Of a stretch of 64,000 nt of DNA, positions 34,476-46,738 are shown piece after piece. Source of the DNA: Corydoras sp. C115 (taxonomy: Eukaryota > Chordata > Actinopteri > Siluriformes > Callichthyidae); NCBI GenBank assembly GCA_019802505.1, contig JAFMOC010000090.1, forward strand, positions 5,001-69,000. The letters are read 5' to 3'. How positions within the stretch are numbered: position 1 is the first letter of the stretch; each line of letters opens with the position of its first letter. The notes beneath the pieces are model-generated. The model was not told the DNA's origin, searched no databases, and saw only the letters and a program-made list of their open reading frames with translations. A program made the translations under genes and the position numbers.

Positions 34476-35325
34476 GGCAAAAATCCTATATTAATAATGC
34501 ATTATTAACAAATTCATTATGTAGTTGCCATAACAGTTGTAAATTGTACATACGTGTTCATCTGTCTTACATCAACTGACAAACGGCATGACAAATGTTT
34601 TCCTTCCCTTAAAATATATAACATTATTTTAAAATTGCTCGTTCTTATATCATATATTCACCGGGCTTTTGGTAATCCAGTATTCATAATGCGTTATTAA
34701 CACATTTAAGAAGCTTTATAAAGTATTCATGCTTTAAAATACTAGTTTAATGCTTTATAATACTAGCTATAAGCCTTAATATCCATAGATGTACATAACC
34801 ACACCCGTAAAGTGTTATTAGAACATGACATAAGTCTTTATAGCACAAAGTGGCATAATGCATTATAGATTATATATTTAAACAGTTCATCAACTTATTA
34901 CAGAGACCAGTGACATAAAGCCTTATAACGTTTGTTTTTTAATGAATGCATTTCCTGAAAATGACTTTATAAGAGCTCATAACTGTTTATAAAAGCTTAA
35001 AAGCTCTCTTTACAGGCATGAAGTAAAGTGTTACTATTAATGACCTCTTTGAAAAAGACTGCATACCTAGTAGTACTCAATGACTTATAAAAGCTTATGA
35101 ATGCTCGTTACATTCTTTTAATTAAGAATGTCTAAACATCCAATAAACCAAAAGCTGAAAAGATTATATATCAGATTATAATGCATTATGTCACGTTGTA
35201 TCATAAAGCCTTATGTCAAATAGTTATACGAATGTATGACTATGATTATGAACATCTATGGACCTTTATATCTATGGAGCTTTATAAATGCAGTTATAAC
35301 GCGTTATGAATACGTGTTTAGAACG
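34476..35325. mobile_element. A/T-rich inverted-end element, copies 7 and fragment
   Basis: A fragment (TAATAATGCATTATTAACA) runs to about 34670. A longer copy follows from AATCCAGTATTCATAATGCG to ACGCGTTATGAATACG. Confidence 0.65.
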
Positions 35326-35827
35326 TGTTTCCAGCCTTTTCATTGGAAACTCGGGATCAATCCCTCTGTGATTTTTAGGGATCGTTGTGTTTAAGTAGAA
35401 AAGAAAAGCCTTTCAGCATCACTTTAATGCAGCGGGTCTACTGTAATACCAAAGGTGCGACTCTTTATACATACTGTGTATATAACAGGAATGCTGAACA
35501 AACCGCCCATGGCATTTTCCAAAAGAAGATATATATCTGTTTGTGCTTCAGTCTGTGCTTTCCTCTTCTGTAAGAGCGCTCTCCTACTGAGAGGGCACAG
35601 CGGGGGCTAACATAATCAGCACAGACGTGCACAGAAAGGCAGAGCTCCAACCTGGAGAACAAAAGAATTACATTAAAGCCAAGAGTGAAGAGAAACCAGG
35701 CCAACGAATGGAAAAAAAAAAAACTGTCACAAGTCGAAGTTTAATTTTAGCTGTGGGAATGCATAGCCAGCTTACAGTGTTTTGGTTTCCAGACTACAGA
35801 AGGAAGACTGTTGGTTGATTGGAGAAG
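35326..35827. other. single-copy sequence
   Basis: Nothing recognised. Confidence 0.4.
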
Positions 35828-36020
35828 GGGGCGGCACGGCGGCTTAGTGGTTAGTATGTTCTTCTCTCGGCGCTAGGGAATCCCATTATCCCATAGGGAA
35901 TCTGGGTGGAGTTTCCATGTTCTCCCCGTGTCCGCGTGGGTTTCCTCCGGGTTCTCCGGTTTCCTCCCACAGTCCAAAAACATGGATCAAGTCAATGGAG
36001 TTCTCCAAATTGCCCCATAT

Positions 36021-36054
<34 letters not shown>

Positions 36055-36208
36055 TGTGTGTCCAGTGATAGATTGGCGCCCTGTCCTGGGTGTATCTGCC
36101 CAGCGCCCGAAACGTTCTCCCCTGGATGAGCAATGGGAACCCCACCACTACCCTAATATAGGATAAAGCAGAAGATTATGGATGGATGGATGGATGGATG
36201 GATGGATG
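35828..36208 (+). mobile_element. tRNA-derived SINE, full length with long (GGAT)n tail
   Basis: The whole element is present. The internal GT stretch has expanded (36026-36052) and the tail has about seven GGAT units. Confidence 0.9.
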
Positions 36209-36218
36209 TTTTGCTATG

Positions 36219-36590
36219 GGGCCACACGGTGGCTTAGTGGTTAACATGTTCTCCTCTCAGCGCTAGGGATTTAGGGATCTGGATGGATGCTCGGTGGTTA
36301 GAGTGTTGGGCTATTAATCTGAAGGTTAGAGGTTTAAAACCTCATCTCATCTCATCATCTTCCACTTAATCGTCTGCTAATGTCACCATGGGGTTCCACA
36401 TGCCCATGCGGGGGTGAACGTTTCAGGCGCTGGGCAGATGCACACAGGACAGGGCGCACTTACTCAATGGGGGCAATTTAGATTTAAACAATTTAGAGCA
36501 GCCAATCCATGTTTTCAGACTGTGAAGAAACCGGAGAACCCAGAGAAAACCCACACGGACATGGGGAGAACATGCAAACACCACCATACT
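36219..36590. mobile_element. composite: SINE head, second SINE head, inverted SINE body
   Basis: A + strand SINE head (36219-36278) is followed by GCTCGGTGGTTAGAGTG and GGTTAGAGGTTTAAAACC (36285-36343), a tRNA-like head of a different SINE. A minus-strand body (36345-36590) follows, ending with AACATGCAAACACCACC. Confidence 0.65.
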
Positions 36591-36905
36591 GCCCAGGTTC
36601 TACTGAATCTACTAAAGTTGCCAAAGTAACCGGTTTCCTCCGGTTCCTCTCACAAGATTTGCCGATAGGTCGTCTTACCTCCAGAGTGATGCATGTTCTG
36701 CTTTTCATTAGGAAAACCGGGTCGATCAGATCTATTTAAACGATCGTGGGGGTCTAGGCCATGTGTTTGTTCTCCAGCGTTATCGATATTTGGGTCTTGA
36801 GGCCTGAAATTAGAGATCTGATGTCAGGGATATTTACTGTCTAGCTGTAAATCTATCCATCTCTATATTATATCGTCATCTCCCGGTCAGAAATCCACCA
36901 CCTTA
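36591..36905. other. unique sequence
   Basis: Nothing recognised. Confidence 0.4.
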
Positions 36906-37265
36906 ACTAACTTGGTAACACCTTCTATCAATCCGTGATTAATAATGCATTATGAGTGCATTTATAAAGCCTTTTTTACATAAGCATTCGTTAATGTACA
37001 TAGATGTTCAGAAGCATAGTCATAGATTCTTCACAATTTGACATAAGGCTTTATAACACAAAGTGACAAACATAATTTAGAATGCATTACACCACTTTGT
37101 GTTATAAAGCCTTAAGGCATGTTCTTATAACACTGTGGTTATGTACGTCCATGGACATTAACAAAGGCTTGTGATAAGTTATATAAAGCATTATGAATAC
37201 TTCATAAAGCTTTATAAATGTGTTAATAATGCATTTTGAATACCCGATTATACCCAAGTGTTATT
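36906..37265. mobile_element. A/T-rich inverted-end element, short copy
   Basis: It runs from TTGGTAACACCTTCTATCAA to ACCCGATTATACCCAAGTG, with an internal deletion relative to longer copies. Confidence 0.65.
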
Positions 37266-37299
37266 GAGAGCGTTTCTCTACCATGCGATATTCAATAAT

Positions 37300-37825
37300 T
37301 CATTCATTATCTCCCGCTTTATCCTTCATTAGGGCCGCGGTGGGGTTCCCCATGCCCATCCAGGGGAGAACATCTCGGGCGCTGGGCAGATACACCCAGG
37401 ACAGGGCGCCAATCCATCGCTGGACACACACTCACTCACTCACACAGACACACTCTATATGGGGCAATTTGGAGAACTCAATTGACTTGATCCATGTTTT
37501 TGGACTGTGGGAGGAAACCGGAGAACCCGGAGGAAACACACGCAGACACGGGGAGAATATGGAAACTCCACCCAGATTGGGATTTGTGTTATCTATGTCC
37601 AAAAGAAAAAATATGCAATTCAGCTAAGGGTGCCAAAACTTTTGAGACGACACATTTTACTTTCGTTCTTCATGTTTTTGGACTGTGGGAGGAAAACAGA
37701 GAACCTGGAGGAAACCCATGGGGACACGGGGAGAACATGGAAACTCCACCGAGATGGGGATTCGAACCGGGAATCCCTAGTGCTGAGAGGCAAACGTGCT
37801 AACCACTAAGCTACCGTGTCGCCCA
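37300..37825 (-). mobile_element. SINE with internal duplication and a 90-bp foreign segment
   Basis: The tail and body (37300-37580) are followed by foreign DNA (37581-37672, including GCCAAAACTTTTGAGACGAC). The middle body and head then restart (37673-37825). The same junctions are tandemly repeated at 46750-47340. Confidence 0.82.
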
Positions 37826-39098
37826 TGCGATATTGTTATAAGCAATTTTCTGCTCTTATTTTCACCCCCCGTCTTAATCCTGACGTAATCTGTGTGACGG
37901 AATGAGAGATTACGGAACGTTCTGTCACCGAAGCTTTCCTCTCGTCATCCCGCTCTGGTCTTGAACGTTTCTTCCCTGTGTAGTAACATGTCTACGCCCG
38001 TTAGCATGTTGTCAGGGCCGAAGCCGCTGTGTGCAATCCACCAGCAATATTGTAGGTTGATTTCCCCCTCGGGACACCCCTCCTGTCTGGACTGTTGGCG
38101 CATTTCAGTGCTTCCGATTACCAATCATAATCGGCTTGGCATATCTCAGCGGCGGCGGATTGGCCGGCTCGGTCCTCTCGGGGAAGGACGTTTCGTTGGC
38201 TGCCATTTACACACTTTCAACAGATCCAGCGGCTGAAAACATCTCCTTTGGGCCCCGCGACGTTTCGCTGGTATTTCAGGACGAGCCCGCATCCCATTAT
38301 CTGCTTCGGGCTGTGAAGTCAGCTGACAATAATAACAGCACTACAAACGCCTCCAGTAAATCACTTGATTCCATTCCCATTCTATTAGAAGTTTTAATTC
38401 TCTCTAAGTGCAATCTGTAGTGAAATGAAATCTATTTGGAGCCAAGCCATGCATTTTATATTTTCCCTGACATGTCTGGCTATGGAATTACACCCTCCCC
38501 TCCAGCCCTCCGCCTATCCCGTTCCAAAAAATACACTGTTTGATCTTTGCTTTTCTCATTAGAACTCAAGCCTCTATGATAATTCTTTGCCTGTTTATGA
38601 AGCCTAATTGAATTTCCACTATTGTGTGCCTGAACGTTTTCCCCGACTTTTTAACAGGCAGATTGATTTACATTAAGATGGATTATCTGTCCTTTGTGTC
38701 ACACAATGCAGGAATCTTTCCTATTAGTGTGTTGGCTGGAGAAAAAAAAGAGAAACTAGGCAATGCACATGCCTATTAAAGATTTCCACTACATTTTGAA
38801 ACTCGCAAATTCACATTCATTAAGCCTCGGCGGCATGAAGGAAGATGTGGAGAGATACGGCATGCGTTCAGCGCCGAAATTAATACCAGATGCATGATAA
38901 GGACTGAAGTATTGCAACATCTACAGGACTTATTTGCTTCTCTCTTCACGGCTAGAACAACCTCCAGTCTTTAGGGAAGGCGTTCTGCTTCTCTGGGTTT
39001 GGTGTTTGTCTGCAGGACATTTTGCCCATTTATCCAAATTAGGTTTTGAAATCATGCAGTGGGTGGGTGAGGGCTTGCTGTCTTTGTTCTAGCTCATT
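37826..39098. other. single-copy sequence, strongest CNE-like stretch
   Basis: It is 1.27 kb without repeats. The 38380-38900 part has evenly mixed sequence with GCCTAATTGAATTTCC, CTCATTAGAACTC and TTTACATTAAGATGG words. Frames of 91-94 codons at 37961-38420 overlap in different phases and have no family signature. Confidence 0.45.
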
Positions 39099-39450
39099 CC
39101 ATCCATCCATCCATCCATCATCTTCCGCTTTATCCTATATTAGGGTCGTGGAGGGGTTCCCCATTCCCATCCAGGGGAGAACATTGGCGCTGGGCAGATA
39201 CACCAAGGATAGGGCGCCAATCTATCACTGGACACACTCACTCACACAGATACACTCGATAAGGGGCAATTTAGAGAATTCAATTGACCTTGAATCCATG
39301 TTTTGGATTGTGGGAGGAAACCGAAGAACCTGGAGGAAACCCACGTGGACATGGGGAGAACATGGAAAATCCACCCAGATTGGGATTCGAACCGGGAATC
39401 CCTAGTGCTGAGAGGAGAACATGCTAACCACTAAGCCACCGTGCCGCCCA
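39099..39450 (-). mobile_element. tRNA-derived SINE, full length
   Basis: The (CCAT)n tail complement, body and head complement GCCACCGTGCCGCCC are intact. Confidence 0.9.
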
Positions 39451-39464
39451 CATTTTAAGTCTTC

Positions 39465-39577
39465 AGAGGTATTTATAATGCATTATTAAAACATTAATGT
39501 TTAACACTTTAGAACACTTGCCATAATCTGTTAATAAGACATAAGGCTTTATAACCCAAAGTGACATAATTTATTAT
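39465..39577. mobile_element. A/T-rich element fragment
   Basis: TATTTATAATGCATTATTAA and ATAAGGCTTTATAACCC match the family. Confidence 0.55.
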
Positions 39578-39680
39578 TCATCCATCCATCATCTTCCACT
39601 TTATCCTCTACTAGGGTCACAGGGTTTGTTTCCCCAGCCCCATCCAGGGGAGAACGTTTGTGGTCCTGGGCAGATACATT
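39578..39680 (-). mobile_element. SINE 3' fragment
   Basis: The tail and first body block only, ending at CTGGGCAGATACAT. Confidence 0.72.
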
Positions 39681-39737
39681 GGTAACTTCAGGGAGTCTTA
39701 ACTCCTTAACTCCTTCAAACACTTTTGGAATGAACTC

Positions 39738-40070
39738 GGGGCAGCACGGTGGCTTAGTGGTTAGCATGTTCACCTCTCAGCGCTAGGGATTTTTGGTTCG
39801 AATCCCAATCTGGGTGGAGTTTCCATGTTTTCCCCGTGTCTGCGTGGGTTTCCTCCGGGTTCTCCGGTTTCCTCCCACAGTCCAAAACATGGATTGAGTC
39901 AATTGAGTTCTCCAAATTGGCCCATATAGAGTGTGTTTGTGTGAGTGAGTGTGTGCCCAGCAATAGATTGGCGCCCTGTCCTGGGTGTATCTGCCTAGCG
40001 CCCGAGATGTTCTCCCCGGAACCCCCCCCCCCCCCCCCCAATAGAGGATAAAGCAGAAGATAATGGATGG
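39738..40070 (+). mobile_element. tRNA-derived SINE, full length with C18 run
   Basis: Complete. The GGAACCCC site has expanded to C18 at 40022-40039. Confidence 0.88.
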
Positions 40071-41090
40071 AGAGCCTTTTACACTAATACATTGTCACAA
40101 AGCAGCTTTACTTACCTTATAAGCCTCTAAAAACCCAAAGAGCAGAAAAACTCCCTGTGGTGTTGTTATTTTAAGGATTCTGTCCACTGATGTTACAAAA
40201 GTTTGTGAACGAGAAGATGATGTGCACGTATGTTTATGTGAAGCCACATGATTCTCGACAATCCCAAAAAAAAACAGATCAACGGAATCATGGGAAATTA
40301 TATACCGGAGTAGAAGTGGATAAAAGCTGTAGGATCTCATCAGGCAACTCTTAGAGGGATCCCACTACCGCAGAGTCTGCGAGAAAGTCTCTGATGAAGG
40401 TTGACTAAAGGTTAACGTTCTCCTTTGCTCATCAGCGTCGCCACTGGGAGGCTTTTCAGGGCCTCTCAGAATCCCGGCTCAAAGATCACACCTGTGATTT
40501 GCCTCCTGCTGCAGCATAACACTTCATCAGCCCCGGTGCATCCGCCTGAATGCTGCATCATCATTACCTGCCCCGTAATGAAACGTGGGAGGCCTGCGGC
40601 ATGCATTCGGAACGTTGGCTAGGTCGCCGTGTCCGACTCGCAGTGCATCTCAGCGGCGTCGGGATTATCCGGTTCTGGCTTCTGCTTCCCACAATGGCTT
40701 TTGACAGTGACCATCATTTTGCGGCGGGTAAATGCGTGCACGCGTCCGCACATGTCCCCGCGTGTAAGCCCCGGCTGGACTCTTTAATTACCGTCCGCTC
40801 ATGCGGAGGGGGCTCAGGTGTGGGTAATTATTACGGTAATAAAACCTGGATGGTGTCCACCTGCCTTCCATGGCATTTCGCTTTGTTTTTTGGCTCTCTG
40901 TCTCAGTCTGACTGCTGACAGCGAGGACATGCCTCATCACCTCACATTATTCAGCTTGTCTTTTGTTCGGGTTGTACAGCGCCGTTTCTTTCTTCTTGTT
41001 TTTTTTTTTTTTTTTTTTGTTCCTTCTTGCGGCCAAATACACCTGTATTATTGAGGTTCTTTCGTTTTGATCGTTCATTTCAAGCTTAAT
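40071..41090. other. mostly single-copy sequence
   Basis: CATTGTCACAAAGCAGCTTT at about 40092 matches a dispersed sequence also seen near 57450. Poly-T is at 41001-41019. The stretch 40400-40950 is unique; its 122-codon frame has no family signature. Confidence 0.4.
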
Positions 41091-41391
41091 ATCCATCCAT
41101 CCAGTATCCTCTGCTTTATCCTGTACTAGGGTCAGGGGGGGTCCCATGCCCACCCAGGGGAGAACATTTCGGGCGCTGGGCAAATACACCCAGCACAGGG
41201 CGCCAATCTTTCACTGGGCACACACTCACTCACACGGACACACACTATATGGGGCAATTTGGAGAACTCAATTGACTTGATCCATGTTTTTGGACTGTGG
41301 GAGGAAACCGGAGAACCCGGAGGAAACTCACACGGACACGGGGAGAACATGGAAACTCCACCCAGATGGGGATTCGAACCGGAAATCCCCT
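41091..41391 (-). mobile_element. SINE lacking its head
   Basis: The tail and body are complete to AACCGGAAATCCC. The head is replaced by the (TA)n tract. Confidence 0.84.
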
Positions 41392-41396
41392 GTATG

Positions 41397-41401
<5 letters not shown>

Positions 41402-41451
<50 letters not shown>
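41402..41451. repeat. (TA)n microsatellite
   Basis: About 50 bp. It is the target into which the hAT MITE inserted. Confidence 0.95.
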
Positions 41452-41853
41452 TAGGGGTGAGCTGCAATATTCGATGATTCGACGATTCGATTCGGAGAAC
41501 CGTAGTCGACTATGAACCTCATAGTCGAATGTACCATTTTGACCACATGGGGGCGCCCATGGCTGCTGCTAAGCATTAGTTTTTACATGAAATGTCTTTG
41601 TTTTCGTTATATATATAGCCTTTTGTCAAATAAAATCATCCTAATTTTTAGGTTTTTAGTTTTTTTTATCCCATTTATGGTGCTCTAGAAAAACAAGTAA
41701 AATATTTTTAAAAATCTTTTTTAAAAACCACGCTTATAGCGCCATCTTGTGGTGAAATTTTAACTGATTCGACTATCAGTCGACTACAGGGAAAATCTGA
41801 CGAATCAGATTCGACTATGAAAATCCTTTGTTGAATACACCCCTAATATATAC
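41444..41853. mobile_element. complete hAT-type MITE with 8-bp target duplication
   Basis: The element spans 41452-41845 (394 bp). Its ends TAGGGGTG and CACCCCTA are inverted repeats. ATATATAC flanks it at 41444-41451 and 41846-41853, an exact 8-bp duplication as hAT transposases make. The interior has repeated TTCGA words (TATTCGATGATTCGACGATT, CAGATTCGACTATG) and no coding capacity. A hAT transposase encoded elsewhere presumably moved it. Confidence 0.9.
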
Positions 41854-41861
41854 ATTACAAA

Positions 41862-42995
41862 GTATAAAACTAAATCGCCCTGCATTCTGTAAAGCAATAC
41901 CACGGTTGGAATCCCTAGCGCTGAGAGGAGAACATGCTAACCACCAAGCCACCGTGCCATCAAATATGTATTTATTGTTATATAACACTAGTGTCATTTG
42001 TGTTATTTCGTTTGAACTCGACTTCAAATGGGTCGCTATTTCCAAACCTTTCTTTGAAATGAGATGTCAGTCATGTTCAGACTGCCCGCAGTAGCCGATC
42101 CGATCTCAGTGGTGTCCAGTGCTTCCCAGGCCCCACGACTGATCATTAGAACATATTAAAGCTGCAGCGGATTTGGAGTTAACGGCGCACCACCACTTAC
42201 GTAATTGAAACTCTGCAGGAAGGACAGGCTCCTGCAGGACGTGTAGCATGTGGTTGTAACTTCCACTGGCATTATTACTACATAATTATAAGCATGGATG
42301 CATGCAATTGACAGATCACATAAAGTCCAGCCAGCAGAAAATGAGTGCACCTGCTGCACCACCCCCTGATAGCAGCCGCAGTCGGATCACGGGGAAAAAA
42401 AAAATCACGCTCGCAGATACACAGCATACATTAAGATTCATAATGATATGTCATCTGCACTGTCTGACCCTCCAGGCTATTGTCCCACTGTGTTTGTTTC
42501 ACTCACCCTACTTAGCATCATTTGTTTTTCTTGGACTCTTGCACCTGTCCGTTGCAGGTGCGGCCGCACCTACCTCTAATTATGTCCAGCGCTCAGGGGA
42601 TTTGGTTTCCACATTTGCCATTTTTACTGCTTTTACGTTGCCCCCTGCGAATCTAGCACATGGTACTATGCATCACATGGGTTACTTTATTATACCCACC
42701 ACTAGAGTGCATAGCACACCTGCTCTGCTGCCTCAGAGTATGGAGGATGAGCGCCATCAGCCATGCATGCATCCCTGCATTCGGTTGCCACATATTTTGT
42801 TATCGGTGCTCAGCTTACAATAACTCCCCCTAGTGTTTTAGCTGCTTTGCGACTGAGTGAGGTGTTCATACTGTAGTTTAATGCTGATGTTGGGTGGTAG
42901 GTAGGTTGCATTTTGTTGTAGGGGTCACGTGCCAACCGTGGTATTGCTTTACACAATGCGTAGTGATAGGATTGGCGTGTGTAGGGCAATTTAGA
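41862..42995. repeat. 1.1-kb region bounded by an inverted repeat
   Basis: GTAAAGCAATACCACGGTTGG near 41888-41908 is the complement of the segment near 42937-42957. The similarity extends outward (ACTAAATCGCCCT against AGGGCAATTTAG). The interior contains a 173-codon frame with no recognisable domain. It may be a DNA element or two opposite repeat copies. Confidence 0.4.
41908..41961 (-). mobile_element. SINE head fragment
   Basis: Only the head is present (GGAATCCCTAGCGCTGAG to AAGCCACCGTGCC). Confidence 0.75.
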
Positions 42996-43010
42996 TTCAT
43001 ATATCTCCAT

Positions 43011-43363
43011 CCATCCTTTATCTTCGGCTTTATCCTCTATTAGGGTCGCGGGGGAGTTCCCCATGCCCATCCAGGGGAGAACATTTGGGGCGCTGGGCAG
43101 GGCACCAATCACCCAGGACAGGGCACCAATCTATCACTGGGCACACACTCACTCACACAGACAAACACACTCTATATGGGGCAATTTTGGAGAACTCATT
43201 TTATTTGATCCATGTTTTTGGACTGTAGGAGGAAACCGGAGAACCCGGAGGAAACCCACGCGGACACGGGGAGAACATGGAAACTCCACCCAGATGGGGA
43301 TTCGAACCGGGAATCACTAGCGCTGAGAGGTGAACGTGCTAACCACTAAGCCACTGTGCCGTC

Positions 43364-43364
<1 letters not shown>
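43011..43364 (-). mobile_element. tRNA-derived SINE, full length
   Basis: Tail to head is complete, with a small duplication of the CACCAATC segment near 43105. Confidence 0.88.
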
Positions 43365-43365
<1 letters not shown>

Positions 43366-43406
<41 letters not shown>

Positions 43407-43407
43407 T
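43366..43407. repeat. (TA)n microsatellite
   Basis: It separates two SINE copies in opposite orientation. Confidence 0.93.
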
Positions 43408-43668
43408 GGACTGGGATTTCCAGTTCAAATCCCAATCTGGGTGGAGTTTCCATGTTCTCCCCGTCTCCGCATTGGTTTCCTCCGGGTTCTCCGGTTTCCT
43501 CCCACAGTCCAAAAACATGCCCCATATAGATTGTGTCTGTGTGAGTGAGTGTGTGCCCAGCGATGGGTTGGCGCCCTGTCCTGGGTGTATCTGCCCAGCA
43601 CCTGAAACGTTCTCCCCTGGATGGGCAATCCTCAACCCTAGTAGAGGATTAAGCGGAAGATATTATTA
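43408..43668 (+). mobile_element. SINE lacking most of its head
   Basis: It starts at GGGATTTCCAGTTCAAATCC and runs through the body to TTAAGCGGAAGATATTAT. (GAAT)n follows. Confidence 0.83.
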
Positions 43669-44849
43669 TGAATTAATGAATGAATGAATGAATATTATTA
43701 TGTTCATTCATATCTGTCTCTCATGTGATTGTGTCTGCTGGCGCCTGCACCATCCACCATGTTCCACCACCCATATATTTTCCCTTCATCATAAGTAACC
43801 CCAACCAAATTGCGAGCAGACCATTAAAAGGGATGGCTCAACCCTCTAATGATCTTATCAATGCAGGTCCAAGATGTAGCAATTAAATGATGTGATACAA
43901 GTCCTCATAAAAAATGTCCTGTTGGGTATTATTAATCCGCAATGCTGTTACTTAGGGAATTGGATTGAATCAGCTTCTGTATGCTATAAAAAAAAAACAA
44001 AGGCTCTAATCAACGTTTCGAACGTCCCGGAGCTCTGAGGACATCCACAGGCACTCGTTGTGATTCAGCAGATATCATGTTGTGTTTCGCTAGTTGACGC
44101 CACGTGTTTCTCGACTGCAGATCAGTTACTTTTTGGTCTGACGAGCTAAAAAAAAAAGGAAAAAGTTGAAGCGTTTGTGCTCAGGCGGTTTTTCTCCAGC
44201 CTGCATCTCTCTTCTTCTCCTGCCAGCACTGAAGCAGCTGATCTCCCGGTCTCGGCTGTCTGCGATGGCCCTTCAATCACGGCTGAGAGGCATGCACGGA
44301 TCGCGGTTTCCAAATCACGCTTGCTTTAATCCTCTCTACATGAGCTTCCACTCCACGCAGCCTTGAGGCCCTGGGCCTTTCAGGGCATTTTGTTTCTAGG
44401 GTTCTTTAGTCATTCACAATGCAGCTATTAAACCGAACAAGAGCGCCACTTTAGCACATTTCCTTACATGATCATTTACTCAGCGAATGGGCTCGTTTGG
44501 GTTTTATTTCGCTAAATGAGACGCCAGGCTGTATGATCACTCCACTAAACGCTGCTTATTGACTCTGCTCGGAAACCTTTTCGGAATTATTGAGTAATAA
44601 TGACCCCGGCATTGGCTTCGTTCTTGATCAGGATGACTTTGTTTTCAATGCATGATGCTCATGTTTCAGCCTAAATGCACAGACGAGGAGGATTAGTTAA
44701 GCCTGGTATCAGCAGGTATGTGAGGAGACTAAATTCAAATGAACAGAGATCACGAATGATGCGTACATTATTACGAAGGTACTTATCGTCAAGTGGAAGG
44801 GTTGTCTATTAGGATATGGGGTGTGAAAAAATATTTTTATTTAATTTAT
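43669..44849. other. single-copy sequence
   Basis: There is a short (GAAT)n at the start. The rest is unique and shows no coding or repeat signal. Confidence 0.42.
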
Positions 44850-45152
44850 ATATAAAGCTCTTGGGGCGGCACGGTGGCTTAGTGGTTAGCATGTTCTCCT
44901 CTCAGCACTAGGGTTCTCCGGTTTCCTCCCACAGTCCAAAAACATGGATCAAGTCAATTGAGTTCTCCAAATTGCCCCATGTAGAGTGTTTATGTGTGAT
45001 TGAGTGTGTGCCCAGCGATAGATTGGCGGCCTGTCCTGGGTGTATCTGCCCAGTGTCCGAAACGTTCTCCCCTGGATGGGCATGGGGAACCCCCCCGCGA
45101 CCCTAATATAGGATAAAGCAGAAGATAATGGATGGATGGATATAAAGCCCTT
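44850..45152 (+). mobile_element. SINE with target-site duplication and internal deletion
   Basis: The SINE is 44863-45139. ATATAAAGCTCTT (44850-44862) and ATATAAAGCCCTT (45140-45152) match at 12 of 13 positions. The B-box region and first body block are deleted, joining CACTAGG to GTTCTCCGG. Confidence 0.88.
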
Positions 45153-45195
45153 TTACAGTATAAAAATATATAACAATATATATTTAAAATATAGT

Positions 45196-45296
<101 letters not shown>

Positions 45297-45321
45297 CAAA
45301 GCAACAACAACTATATAGGGT

Positions 45322-45955
45322 AACACTCTCCATATGTCCGGCGTTCATAATGCATTATGGACACGTATACAGATTTATTTCGTATTCACAATGCTTTATA
45401 ACACTTATCATAAGCCTCTGTAAATGTACGTAAAGTAATAACCGCACTCATATTGTGTCATGATGAATATGCTATAGGGCTTCATAACACAAAATGACAT
45501 AATGCATTATAAAATGTATATTTAAACTGTGCATTAGCTCATGGTAGAGACTAGTGTCATGAAGCATTATAACATTTGGGTTAAATGAATGCCGCCTCTG
45601 AAAATGTCTTTATAAGTGCTAATAACTGCTAACAAATGTTATTAGGGGTTTTTTACAGGCATTAGGTAAAGTGTCGTATTACTTTAATAAAGGAGACTGC
45701 ATCAGTATCAGTACATAATGACTTATAAAAGATTATAAATGCTCCGTACTGACTTTATGTACAGTGTATTAAGAAAGAATGTCTAAAGAAATATTTAAAG
45801 TTTATATTATAATGTCATACAGTATATGTCACATTGTTGTAACACTTTATGACCATGATTATAAATATATATGTGCATTATTAGCAGGGCCTTATGACAG
45901 ATAATATAAAGTGTTATGAATACTCTATACAGCTTTCTGAATAGCGTTACCACAG
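45322..45955. mobile_element. A/T-rich inverted-end element
   Basis: The left end is GTAACACTCTCCATATGTCC and the right end is near GCTTTCTGAATAGCGTTACC. The interior has the usual word order. Confidence 0.66.
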
Positions 45956-46392
45956 AGCATGTTCTCAGTTCCTGTTACTGTAAAGATGGACTTTGTAGTT
46001 CCATTTGTTTGTGGACTACAGTACGTACTGTGTACTCTGTTCTAATGGTCAGGACCTCAATAGTACCACCACAGAGCAGCTATTATTTGGTCAGTGCATT
46101 ATTCCTATCCCAGCAGTGAAACTACAGCAGCACTGCTGCACTAAAACCCCCTCACTGCATCAGTGTCACTGCAGAACCGACAATAAACAATCCACCACCC
46201 AAATGATACCTGTTCTGTGATGCTACTGACCAACAGAGAACAGAGAACCAACAGGGGACTAACAACAACAAAGAACACAGATGGACTACAGTCTGTAATT
46301 GTAAAACTACAAAATCCATCTATATGATAAGTGGGGGAAATGGAGAATGGAGCAAGAAGGGGGCGTGTCCAAACTTTTGACTGGCACTCTAC
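45956..46392 (-). mobile_element. foldback/Tc1-like MITE, most complete copy
   Basis: Both arms are visible. GATGGACTTTGTAGTTCC and GTGGACTACAG at the left are inverted as GATGGACTACAG and AACTACAAAATCCATC at the right. It ends in GTCCAAACTTTTGACTGG, like Tc1-type ends. Confidence 0.7.
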
Positions 46393-46738
46393 TTAATCGA
46401 TCCCATTGACTACGTCACGTGTCGTTTCCCTGTTGCGATTTGGATGTAAAGCTTGGAGACCGCTATAGGTTCCAACTCAAGGTCTTGTTTCTGGCTTATT
46501 ATCTTTGCCCGTTAATTGCTGGTGCTCCAGGAATTTGGCTTCCCACCCCCGGACATATGGACAGTGAGGTCAGGAGGGCAGAGAGAGAACCCTCCCTCTC
46601 TTCCTCCTGCAGCCGGAGGCACAGATGTTCCACAGTCACTGACTTTCATCTGTAGGGTGAGACTGACCTCCCTGATCAGCATTCTCTTCACTTTCCTTGC
46701 CCTCGATACTCGAAGTGTGAAAGAGAAACGAGAACGGA
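46393..46738. other. unique sequence
   Basis: Nothing recognised. Confidence 0.4.

Noticed and set aside
38136..38420. GGGLAGSVLSG segment as a macro-domain glycine loop
   Set aside because: The flanking residues do not match the macro-domain order, and no splice sites bound it.
42302..42823. 173-codon frame as a gene
   Set aside because: It has no known domain, no splice or promoter support and a composition like its surroundings. Kept only as a finding about the inverted repeat.
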